64,000 nt of DNA from Paenibacillus sp. RC67. Lineage in GTDB: Bacteria > Bacillota > Bacilli > Paenibacillales > NBRC-103111. The notes under the pieces are model-generated. The model was not told the DNA's origin, made no database searches, and saw only the letters and a list, made by a program, of their open reading frames with translations. The stretch lies in the NCBI RefSeq assembly GCF_030020805.1, contig NZ_CP125098.1, positions 848,001-912,000 of the forward strand, given 5' to 3'. Shown piece by piece: positions 9,080 through 17,489 of the stretch (its first letter is position 1; each line of letters starts with the position of its first letter). Both the position numbers and the translations under genes were made by a program.

Positions 9080-10900
9080 TCAAGGGCGCGTATCGGTACG
9101 CCCGCTGGCGCCGGTTTTGTTATCCGTCGTCTGGGCTGGCTCGCTTGAAGATAGTGCAGCTACTGAGATTTTATAAGCCGTAGCCGTCTGGGAAGCACCT
9201 ACGCTGACTCTGCTCTTATCCACGTAGGTGCCTGTTATCGTGGCCGGTCCCGGCCTGAACTTCATGCTGCCGGTCAACAGCACATAGTCGTTATTAAGCA
9301 GGACGACGGCCGTATCACCGTCAACGGACATGATCGTGCATGGGAAGCGAACGACGGTACCTGTTTTTTGCTTAGGCAGATCAGTAAGCGTTATATCGGT
9401 CACATCCGTCTTCATTTTGGATACTACGTATTGGCCGTCCTTGTATTCGTAGTAGGTCTTCTGTCCGGAAGGCTCTCCGGCGACATTGTCTACTGCTAGG
9501 ATACCCGGCCGTTCCTGGGTGAGTCCGTCAGCTTCAATGTCAAGCAGCTTGTGCAGGTCAGCTGACTGGGCCTCATAAACGATAAATCTTGCTTTTCGCT
9601 GCTTGCTTTCCGCTTCAATCAGCAGAGTAGGAAGTCCTCGCATCGTGAACTCATCGGTCAAAGTGATCGTTTTGATGTTCAGTTTTCCGTCAATGGCTGT
9701 GGCCGATTGATTTATTTTTTGATCGGGCATGAGACGTGCCAGTACGAGGGACTGATTGTCTGCAATGCCTGCCGCTGCTAGCTGAGAGCCCCATAGCCCT
9801 TTGGCACTTACGACGTTCGTGAGCTTAACGTTAGCGTCAGTCGCTTTATGAAGAAGCTGTGAAGGATCGGCTTGAAGCCAGCGCGTCTCGGTATCGCGAA
9901 TCTCCTTGCTTGTATCCTTGTAGCTGTTCAGTACGGTGTACAGCTCTATGGCCTCTGCAAATTTTTTGCTGGATGTCAGCTGCTCGGCTCTCGTGAACTG
10001 ACCTTTCATAGAGCTTTGGACGTAGGTGCTGATCTTGGTGCGGGAATCGGCCAGCTCCTTAACATTGAGCACCTTTTGAGAGTTCTCGATAAAGGTTTTA
10101 ATATCGTTTTTCTTCAGTAAGGCAGCAAGTGAATTTTGCACATTCGTTTCTATAATGGGGGCAAGCCACTCTGCCTGGATGCTGTTAGCCGTATAAAATT
10201 TACGGATGCGCGCCGCTTCGTCAACGGCTTCTCCGAACGATTTTTTCTGAAATACCGACTCCACTCGGGCTTGATCGTAAGCCTTTAATCGTGTGGCGAG
10301 ACTCTGTTTTTTTGTTTTTTCATCCTTATAGTAGACTGCCGGAATTTGCGCCAAATAAGCGATTGCATTGTCATTGTCGAATGCTTTCTTTGAAGCAGTG
10401 GTTTCCAGGCTTTTCAACAAGCCGTCTTTGACATTGGTAAAAGCGTCTGCAAGCTGCTTCTCCACTTGGTACGAGGCCTCGGCGTCGGAGAACCGCTTTT
10501 GTGCCGTCTCGTCCTGGGAGGAGTAGTCCGCCTTGACGCTTTGAAATGAATCGTAAGCCCGAAGTAAAGTCGGGACGTCATTGACTTGAACGGCTGCTTT
10601 AATATCCGAGACGATGGCAATCAGTCCCCGCTTGAGCTCTGTAGCCGGGCGAAGCTCATCCAGAGCGGCATCAATCTCATGATTTTTATAGCTGATCATC
10701 GTATTGGAACGGGCTTTTTGATACAGCGCTTCTGCTTCGAGCTCATGGCCTGCAGCCTGCTCCTTGGACGCCTGAGCATACAGATCCATTTTCATCCAGC
10801 TGGCATAGCTCTTGAAGCCGGCTAAGCAGAGCATGATAACGAGCAGCAAGGAGGCAGCACACAGGTAACGTATGGAACGGTGATACATAGAATGTGACAT
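9080..10900 (-). CDS. Membrane-anchored protein of the tubulin/VWA cluster (unknown)
   Basis: A 606-residue protein with a single N-terminal hydrophobic helix (about residues 12-32) and no lipobox, so it is probably anchored with the bulk outside the cytoplasmic membrane. Residues ~40-340 are charged and helix-rich with Ala/Lys periodicity (TPR-like or coiled); ~350-580 looks beta-rich. The C-terminus is Ser/Thr/Gly-rich. I recognise no family. The start is ATG 10900 after AAGGAGG. It is the last gene of a minus-strand operon that begins at 11999 and is divergent from the VWA/tubulin-like operon. That arrangement, shared envelope location and orientation suggest it works with that system. Confidence 0.75.
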   Translation of the reverse strand: MSHSMYHRSIRYLCAASLLLVIMLCLAGFKSYASWMKMDLYAQASKEQAAGHELEAEALYQKARSNTMISYKNHEIDAALDELRPATELKRGLIAIVSDIKAAVQVNDVPTLLRAYDSFQSVKADYSSQDETAQKRFSDAEASYQVEKQLADAFTNVKDGLLKSLETTASKKAFDNDNAIAYLAQIPAVYYKDEKTKKQSLATRLKAYDQARVESVFQKKSFGEAVDEAARIRKFYTANSIQAEWLAPIIETNVQNSLAALLKKNDIKTFIENSQKVLNVKELADSRTKISTYVQSSMKGQFTRAEQLTSSKKFAEAIELYTVLNSYKDTSKEIRDTETRWLQADPSQLLHKATDANVKLTNVVSAKGLWGSQLAAAGIADNQSLVLARLMPDQKINQSATAIDGKLNIKTITLTDEFTMRGLPTLLIEAESKQRKARFIVYEAQSADLHKLLDIEADGLTQERPGILAVDNVAGEPSGQKTYYEYKDGQYVVSKMKTDVTDITLTDLPKQKTGTVVRFPCTIMSVDGDTAVVLLNNDYVLLTGSMKFRPGPATITGTYVDKSRVSVGASQTATAYKISVAALSSSEPAQTTDNKTGASGRTDTRP

Positions 10901-10915
10901 GGCCAGCGGTCCTCC

Positions 10916-11854
10916 TTACCCTAGAACTTGAAACTCGGGGTCCGAGTCATATTTCCGCTTGATGGTTTCTTTTGTTTTATTATACAGCTCCGGGGCTTCA
11001 TTCTGACTATTTTGAATTAAACGGGAAAGACGGAGCACACGGTCCCGCGGAAGCTCATCGATAAATGCTGCCACCAGCTCCTGATATTGCAGCACATAAG
11101 CTTTGACACGCAGGGCAGCTCCTGCTGCCAAGGCTAACGTCTCTCTGCCCTCTGGCAGCGCCTCGATCAGCACCCGGAATTTCCACACATAGCTAAGCGT
11201 GTCGCGCTGAATCAAATGCGAGCTTACCTTGCTGACCTCGTTCAAGTAACGGATGAACTCTTTGTCAAAGTCGTCAGGGATCAGCTCCGACAGCTCCAGC
11301 TCCATATCTCTGCGCAAAATAAAATGGTTCAGGCACATCAGCTTGAGCACCTTCACCTGATTTCCTTTTATCAGATATCCGATTTCTCTCAGCTTTTCGT
11401 ATGCCAGCTTGTATTCGTCCGCCTTCAGATCATGTGCCGCATCCTCGATGTCGAGCAGCAGCCCCTCTCTAATGGAAGAGTTCTCGTTCGTCAACAGCTG
11501 ATGAAGCAGCTTTTTCTCAAGGGAAACGGCGTAATGTCGGTTTAGCAGCATATAGCCTACGACCAAAAGTACGCCTCCGGCGATAGAAATCGCCATCTGA
11601 AGACCGTTTTCCGCTAAGAAAAAGGCAGCAAGGCAGATCGAGAAGACGATCATTGAATCTCTCCATGCGCCGCGGCGGCGAACTCCTCTTACCAGCTCCT
11701 GCAGCGATTGAAATTTTCCTTCCGCTCCACATTTTAGACAGCGATCTTCCCAAAGTACGGAATAGGTTCCGCAACCTTTACAATGTTTCAAACGTTCAAA
11801 TGCATGGCGGGTTGCTGCGGATTTTCGGAACTGTACAGGAATTTTACTATTCAT
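10916..11854 (-). CDS. Zinc-ribbon membrane protein of the tubulin/VWA cluster
   Basis: A 312-residue product. A zinc ribbon near the N-terminus (CKGCG then CLKCG, two CxxC pairs) is followed by two adjacent TM helices (about residues 68-110: SMIVFSICLAAFFLAENG and ISIAGGVLLVVGYMLL). A ~200-residue helical cytoplasmic domain completes it. ATG 11854 is preferred over GTG 11863 because AGGTGA lies about 7 nt before the ATG. The start overlaps the stop of the small gene upstream by 8 nt (ATGAATAG), implying coupled translation. No enzymatic motif is seen; a scaffold or assembly role in the membrane is an inference. Confidence 0.75.
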   Translation of the reverse strand: MNSKIPVQFRKSAATRHAFERLKHCKGCGTYSVLWEDRCLKCGAEGKFQSLQELVRGVRRRGAWRDSMIVFSICLAAFFLAENGLQMAISIAGGVLLVVGYMLLNRHYAVSLEKKLLHQLLTNENSSIREGLLLDIEDAAHDLKADEYKLAYEKLREIGYLIKGNQVKVLKLMCLNHFILRRDMELELSELIPDDFDKEFIRYLNEVSKVSSHLIQRDTLSYVWKFRVLIEALPEGRETLALAAGAALRVKAYVLQYQELVAAFIDELPRDRVLRLSRLIQNSQNEAPELYNKTKETIKRKYDSDPEFQVLG

Positions 11855-11999
11855 GACGCTCACCTGTACGATTTAAAGCCTGGACAAACCCCGCGTCGAC
11901 AGCATCTGACGCTACTTCCCGTTGTTTGCTCGTATGAAAATAGACCCAGCGGACGGCAATAAAGACGGCGGCAAAAGCAATTCCAATAAATGTCGGCAT
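11847..11999 (-). CDS. 50-residue single-pass membrane peptide
   Basis: A short open frame starting MPTFIGIAFAAVFIAVRW and ending LNRTGERHE. The first ~21 residues form one hydrophobic helix; the rest is polar. ATG 11999 is preceded by AGGAGA at good spacing, and its stop overlaps the start of the zinc-ribbon gene by 8 nt, so it is almost certainly translated as the first gene of this operon. No homologue is recognised. A small subunit or regulator of the membrane complex is the natural guess. Confidence 0.7.
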   Translation of the reverse strand: MPTFIGIAFAAVFIAVRWVYFHTSKQREVASDAVDAGFVQALNRTGERHE

Positions 12000-12246
12000 C
12001 GTTTTCTCCTGATATCAGTTTCTCTTAGTGGAATTTTACATAGTAAAAAGTTAATATGTTAGTAGACATAATATACAGCAAGACTCCCACTTGATTCCAC
12101 AACTGGTTGTCAAATGACAGCGAAACACCGCAAAGATAGTAGCGGAAGTGGTGGGAAATGGGGTTTTTAGTCTAAAGCTGTATAGCGAACCATCGAAATC
12201 GCTCGATATGTTAAGTAAACCATCTTGCTTTGGAGGAATCAACACC

Positions 12247-14013
12247 ATGAATAATACCAAATCCATCATCCGCTTGCTTTTAGCGACAATGCTATTGTTT
12301 TTAACCTTGTCGCAAGCGGCGTTGGCTGCCGATACGAACAGCGATACGAAAATCGACGCCGTGCTATCGGTCGACGTCAGTACCTCGATGAACGAGAGCG
12401 ACGTCAATAAAGTAAGCTATGAAGCGATGAAAATGTTCGTCGACATGGCATCGGTCCAAGGGGACAAAATCGGGGTGGTCGCTTATACCGATCAGGTGCT
12501 GAGAGAAAAAGCGCTGCTGAAGATGAACAGCATGCAGGATAAAAAAGATTTAAAATCGTTCATCGATCAGCTGACGAGAGGACCTTACACCGATATTGCC
12601 GTAGGCGTAAGTGAAGCGGTCAAAGTGCTGGAGTCAGGCTCGGAGCCCGGCCATGTTCCGCTCATCGTCCTGCTGACCGATGGGAACAACTCCCTAAATG
12701 CAGGCAAGACGCAGGAGCAGTCCGATAAAGTGCTGAATGATGCGGTAAAGAAGGCTAAGGACAAAGGGATTCCGATTTATACGATCGGTCTCAATGCCGA
12801 CGGCCAGCTGAATAAGGATGCGCTGGAGCGCATTTCGAAGGAAACGAACGGCAAGCTGTTCGTTACGAGCACAGCGGATGATTTACCACAAATATTGAGC
12901 GAAATTTATGCGAGCCATTTGAAGCTGAAAGTGGTTCCTTTGACCGGTTTTACGGCGAATGGACAGTTCCAGGATGTAGCGGTGAAAATTCCGAATTCGA
13001 GCGTTCAAGAAGCGAACATCTCGATCATGTCGAACAAGCCTGTGGAGATCAAACTGATTAATCCTTCCGGGCAAGAACAGACCATTCCGTCCGACAAAAT
13101 CATCTATTCTACATCCAATGCCTACTCGCTGCTTAAAATTTTGAACCCGGTCCAAGGGGACTGGAAGCTGCAAATTAAAGGCGTTCCAAAAGAAAAAATC
13201 AATATTAATTTAATTTATAACTACGATTTGCAGGTGTCGATGGAACTTTCGTCGTCTATATCTTATGGGCCTGGTGCGACTGTGCCGGTCAAAGCGTATT
13301 TGCAGTCCAACGGTCAGAACATTACGGACACCGAGCTGTACAAAAATGCGAAGTCGACACTGCTCGTGACCGACCTCGATACGAAGAAAACACAAGAGAT
13401 TCCGCTGACGACTTCGGAGAAGGGCATTGAAGGCTCTATGAAAATCGCGGAAGCTCATGATTACGAGCTGAAGGTTAAGGTGGAGGATGCGAATTTTGTG
13501 CGGGAATCGCAGGCTGCTAAGATTTCAGCGAAAACGGGCGCTAAGATTCCATCTGACAGCAGCAGTGGAGCTGCGGAAGCTCCTAAGACGAACTGGGCCG
13601 TCACGGGTGGCTGGATAGCCGGAGTGCTAGTGCTTCTGGCTGGTGTAGCGTTCGCATACGCTGCATGGAAGAAAGCGAACAAAGGTTTCGTCGGGCAGTT
13701 GGTCATCGAGATTAAGGATGAAGATACCGGCGAACGCACGAATCCGCAGTATAAGAAGTTGAATGCGTTCAAGGGCAAATGCCAGCTTCACCAGCTGCTG
13801 CAGTTGGCTCCTGAGTTTGCGGAGACGAAGCAGATCGTACTGAAGCCGGGTGCCGGCGACAATGTAGTGCTGCTCAATGAATCGGGTTGTACCATTGAAA
13901 AAGGCGGCCGTGTATTCGACGCATCAAAGGGCAAAGAGCTCAAAAACAACGACCGCATCAAAATCACGTTACAAAACGTCAATAAGTCCATTAATCTGGA
14001 ATATTTAAAATAG
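12247..14013 (+). CDS. Secreted/membrane VWA-domain protein
   Basis: A 588-residue protein with a signal peptide (1-~29, cleavage near ALA-AD). An extracytoplasmic von Willebrand A domain (~38-215) has a complete MIDAS: DVSTS at 43-47, Thr in YTDI near 116 and Asp in LLTDG near 143. A beta-rich region (~220-440) is followed by a TM at about 449-475 and a ~110-residue beta-rich cytoplasmic tail. VWA domains bind protein ligands through Mg2+. ATG 12247 follows GGAGGA. The gene lies 22 nt before the tubulin-like gene, forming the head of the plus-strand operon. The C-terminal tail is the part that could contact the tubulin-like protein. Confidence 0.85.
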   Translation: MNNTKSIIRLLLATMLLFLTLSQAALAADTNSDTKIDAVLSVDVSTSMNESDVNKVSYEAMKMFVDMASVQGDKIGVVAYTDQVLREKALLKMNSMQDKKDLKSFIDQLTRGPYTDIAVGVSEAVKVLESGSEPGHVPLIVLLTDGNNSLNAGKTQEQSDKVLNDAVKKAKDKGIPIYTIGLNADGQLNKDALERISKETNGKLFVTSTADDLPQILSEIYASHLKLKVVPLTGFTANGQFQDVAVKIPNSSVQEANISIMSNKPVEIKLINPSGQEQTIPSDKIIYSTSNAYSLLKILNPVQGDWKLQIKGVPKEKININLIYNYDLQVSMELSSSISYGPGATVPVKAYLQSNGQNITDTELYKNAKSTLLVTDLDTKKTQEIPLTTSEKGIEGSMKIAEAHDYELKVKVEDANFVRESQAAKISAKTGAKIPSDSSSGAAEAPKTNWAVTGGWIAGVLVLLAGVAFAYAAWKKANKGFVGQLVIEIKDEDTGERTNPQYKKLNAFKGKCQLHQLLQLAPEFAETKQIVLKPGAGDNVVLLNESGCTIEKGGRVFDASKGKELKNNDRIKITLQNVNKSINLEYLK

Positions 14014-14035
14014 ATCCGATACGGGAGGACATACC

Positions 14036-17000
14036 ATGAAAGCAGTAGTCAGAGAGCATATTCAACAGCTGGATGTATCGCTTGGCGGAGGGATTATCAG
14101 CGATAAAATCCGTGTCGATACCATCGACAACCCGATGCTGATCATCGGTCTCGGGGGCACGGGGATCGATGCGCTGCTCCGTTTGAAATATCAAATCAAC
14201 CGCCGGTTCAAGCTGCCAGAGGATCCTTTTACGAAGAAGAAAAAAGAAAAGCCGAATAACGTCGAGTTTCTTGCATTGGAAACGAACGAGCATGACCGCA
14301 ACAAGAAGTACAAAGGGATCGGACTCGATCCTTTGACGGAATTCGTGCTGCTCTCCAATGCCGAGATCGGAAGCGTTCTGCAAAATCGCAGCGTACTGGA
14401 GGACTACATAAAGGAATGGCTGTCCCCGGAGCTGACTATCACCGATGGAATCAATGGAGCTTCAGGCGTCAGACAAGCGGGCCGTCTGCTGCTGTTCACC
14501 AAAATCGTCCAAGTCGTTCAAACGATCGAGAGAAAGATCAAGACGCTGTCGGTAGGCACGAACAAGAAGCTGATGGTGTTCTTGCTAACAGGCTTGTCGG
14601 GTGGTACCGGAAGCGGATGCTTCCTGGACATCGCATATATTGTACGCGGCATTATTGAACGCGACTTCGGATCAGCCGGCGTCGACAAGGTGAATCTGTT
14701 GGGCTATCTTTTCACACCTGATGTGAACCTTGCGAACAAAAGCTTGACCGAGCATTCGCGCGAATATATCAAGAAGAACGGCTACGCAGCGTTAAAAGAG
14801 CTGGATTACTGGATGAATGTGGACGAGCGCAGCGAGCGCTTCAAACAGCAGTACGCCAGCATTCTGAACGTTAACTCGCCTATGCCACCGTTTAATCTGG
14901 CGCATTTGATCTCCGCTACCAATCTGGAGGGCAAGCTGCTGGAAAATGCATACGACTATTGCATGAACGTGACGGCGGAGAATATTACGAACTTCATGGC
15001 GAGCGAGGATAAAAGCTCCGGCGAAGAATTCGCGATCCACGACTATATCAGCAATATCCGTACGAACATTAATCAGATGCCGAAGGCTTACGCGGCTAAC
15101 TATCAATACAATATTTTGGGAGCTTCGTCGGCAGTACTGCCAATTGAAGAAATGACGACCTACTTGGCGTTCAAAGTATTTCAGCGCATGGAGAAAATGT
15201 TCGATGCAGGACCTTCCCAGGAAGAAGTGGAGAAGCTGGCTCATAAGCTCGGTATCGATCCCGATTCGATCCATCGTGAGTTCGATGAGCGAGTGCCAGA
15301 GCCGATTCCAGGCTATCAGAACAGCGAGCGTCTCAGCTACGCCAATGTGGTCAAACAGCAGACCGTGAACATTGACACGGAACTGGAGCAGAACTTCCTT
15401 TCTCGCGCACGTGAGGAATATATCAAATGCCGCAGGCAGCTTCCGGGAGAGAAGAAGGAGCTGTTCACCGAGCAGGTGACCAAAATTTTCAGAAATCCGG
15501 AGCAAGGGCCGTTTTACGTGTCGCGCATTATTTTGCAGGACAAAGGGTTCTGTTTGCTTAAGTTGATCTCTTCTTACATCGAGTCTTTGAAGGAAAGCAT
15601 TTACCGCATTCCACGGGATATTGAGTCTGCTGAAGAGAGCTCAGATCAGAAGATGACCGAAGCCCGCAGCGCATTCATTTCCAAGGACAAGAAGAAGGAT
15701 GCCTATATCGAAGCGAAAATTCAGGAGTACCTGCTGCACGCGGACCGCGAGCGCATGGAGCAAATGGTCGAGTTCTACGAGGATCTGTATCATTTGATCA
15801 ACCAGGAAAATTCGCGCATTTATCAGGTGTTTATAGAGCTGCTGAACGAGCTGAATAAAATATTCGAGAAAAACGGCGACATCCTGACGAACGGTCAAGA
15901 AGAAGTGGATCATAAAGGAAACCGGACGTATTATTGGAACGTCGTTAGCGTGCCTGACATCGCCAAGCTGATTGGGCAGGTAACCGATGAGAAGAATGTC
16001 AACGATCTGATCCGTGATTTTACGAACGAGCTGCTAGTTAAGTCCAATCAATGGATCAAGGAACAGGAAGTAGATGTGATCAGCTCGATCTCGGAATTTT
16101 TGACCGATCACTTTGGCGATTTGATCACGAAGTCGATGGAAGAGTATTTGATCATCAAATACGGCAATGACGATTCCATCGAAAAGCTGGTGGAGCAGAC
16201 CATTGCAAGCCGCTTGTATGAAGAGGCCAAGCCGGTCTTCCATTTGAGCAACAGCTCGGGCCACTTTAACTTCCCGTCGTGGGGCTTCGTTTCGGTACCG
16301 GTCAAGGCGCCGAATATTTTCAAGGGCATTCGCAATTTCCAGGATCATGCGATCGCCAACTCCCGGTTTACGATCAAGGAGAGCGAAGTGAAAAACCGGA
16401 TATTCTGGCTTAACACGCAGAACGGTATCCCGCTGTTCCTGTATACGCCTTTGAAAGTGTACGAGACCAGCTACGAGAATACTATCTTAGAGCCGGAAGG
16501 CATCGGACGTCACCTTGTACAGACCGATAAAGTGAACTGGACTTACCTGCCGTCACCAATTCCGGAGAAATCCTGGGGAGATACGTACGACAACAACCGG
16601 GTAAAAAAATATAATACTGAGATTCGCCAACTGTTCGAGCAAATGGTGGTTTATCGCTGTATTCGTGAAAAAGGTCCGGACAGCGGCACGATTAATCGTT
16701 ATGAGTGCGTGTTTACGAAGCCGTTTGATTTGCAGCAGCACCTTGAGTCGTACAACTTGCAGTTGAGCTCGCAAAAGCCGAACTTAGGAGAATTACAGCG
16801 CTGCGTAAGTGAGCTGAAACGCATTGTAGAGCAAGGGCTGCCAGTAGAGAGCACCAAGGATATTTTCGGCAGTGTGAACGAGGATATGGCAAAGGACAAC
16901 CTGATTCGTTCTCCAGAACTATTGAAGCGCGTGAAAGAAGAATGGCGTAAAATGAACGGGATCGTGCTCAAAATTGAGGAGCTGGAAAAGCTGCTTGGCG

Positions 17001-17425
17001 CCCATAAGGATGAAGAGAAGCTCATGCAGCTGTTTATCGATGCGGCATATACGAACACGATCCGCAAAAAAGGTGCCTTGTTCGTCTACGATCATGACGC
17101 AGAGGAAGATCCGTGGGTGCCGTTCGTCAACCTGATGCAAAATAACAAATTCGTTGAATATGAGATTTATTCCAAAGTTCGCGGATTGGACGAGAAACAA
17201 CGAAGCCTACTGCAGCGCAAAGCGGCTAAAAGAAGCCAGCAGCTGACTGCGTCGGCTGATATTAGCGAACTGCTCGAAACGCTTCGTCAGATGGCGGAGG
17301 CTTACTCGGAGGCCAAGTCGGCTCTGGATTACGATCGTGTGGAATGGGAGAACGGGGAAGACATGTACCAGTTCTATAAGCTGGTGTCCGGTAAAGTAAG
17401 CGACATGGTGAGAAGCCTGAAGTAA
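14036..17425 (+). CDS. Tubulin/FtsZ-like GTPase domain protein
   Basis: A very large (1129-residue) cytosolic protein with a tubulin-superfamily nucleotide-binding N-terminus. It has a glycine-rich loop IIGLGGTGIDAL (about 32-45) and the tubulin signature GLSGGTGSG (about 186-194), which contacts the GTP phosphates in FtsZ and tubulin. This matches the Tubulin_2 (PF13809) kind of family, far longer than FtsZ (~380). Residues ~400-1129 are mostly helical, rich in Glu/Lys, with no recognised domain. It sits between a VWA protein and a frameshifted partner gene. GTP binding or polymerisation is inferred from the signature only. Confidence 0.85.
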   Translation: MKAVVREHIQQLDVSLGGGIISDKIRVDTIDNPMLIIGLGGTGIDALLRLKYQINRRFKLPEDPFTKKKKEKPNNVEFLALETNEHDRNKKYKGIGLDPLTEFVLLSNAEIGSVLQNRSVLEDYIKEWLSPELTITDGINGASGVRQAGRLLLFTKIVQVVQTIERKIKTLSVGTNKKLMVFLLTGLSGGTGSGCFLDIAYIVRGIIERDFGSAGVDKVNLLGYLFTPDVNLANKSLTEHSREYIKKNGYAALKELDYWMNVDERSERFKQQYASILNVNSPMPPFNLAHLISATNLEGKLLENAYDYCMNVTAENITNFMASEDKSSGEEFAIHDYISNIRTNINQMPKAYAANYQYNILGASSAVLPIEEMTTYLAFKVFQRMEKMFDAGPSQEEVEKLAHKLGIDPDSIHREFDERVPEPIPGYQNSERLSYANVVKQQTVNIDTELEQNFLSRAREEYIKCRRQLPGEKKELFTEQVTKIFRNPEQGPFYVSRIILQDKGFCLLKLISSYIESLKESIYRIPRDIESAEESSDQKMTEARSAFISKDKKKDAYIEAKIQEYLLHADRERMEQMVEFYEDLYHLINQENSRIYQVFIELLNELNKIFEKNGDILTNGQEEVDHKGNRTYYWNVVSVPDIAKLIGQVTDEKNVNDLIRDFTNELLVKSNQWIKEQEVDVISSISEFLTDHFGDLITKSMEEYLIIKYGNDDSIEKLVEQTIASRLYEEAKPVFHLSNSSGHFNFPSWGFVSVPVKAPNIFKGIRNFQDHAIANSRFTIKESEVKNRIFWLNTQNGIPLFLYTPLKVYETSYENTILEPEGIGRHLVQTDKVNWTYLPSPIPEKSWGDTYDNNRVKKYNTEIRQLFEQMVVYRCIREKGPDSGTINRYECVFTKPFDLQQHLESYNLQLSSQKPNLGELQRCVSELKRIVEQGLPVESTKDIFGSVNEDMAKDNLIRSPELLKRVKEEWRKMNGIVLKIEELEKLLGAHKDEEKLMQLFIDAAYTNTIRKKGALFVYDHDAEEDPWVPFVNLMQNNKFVEYEIYSKVRGLDEKQRSLLQRKAAKRSQQLTASADISELLETLRQMAEAYSEAKSALDYDRVEWENGEDMYQFYKLVSGKVSDMVRSLK

Positions 17426-17489
17426 GAAGCTTGAGATAGCAAGCTTGTTCGCTTATGTAGAAAGCTATGAAAGGAGGGTGCAGAGGACT

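Noticed and set aside
14792..15505. Long minus-strand open frame (237 codons) inside the tubulin-like gene
   Set aside because: Composition is that of a reverse-frame shadow (His/Leu/Arg-rich), with no ribosome site, and it lies fully within a well-supported gene.
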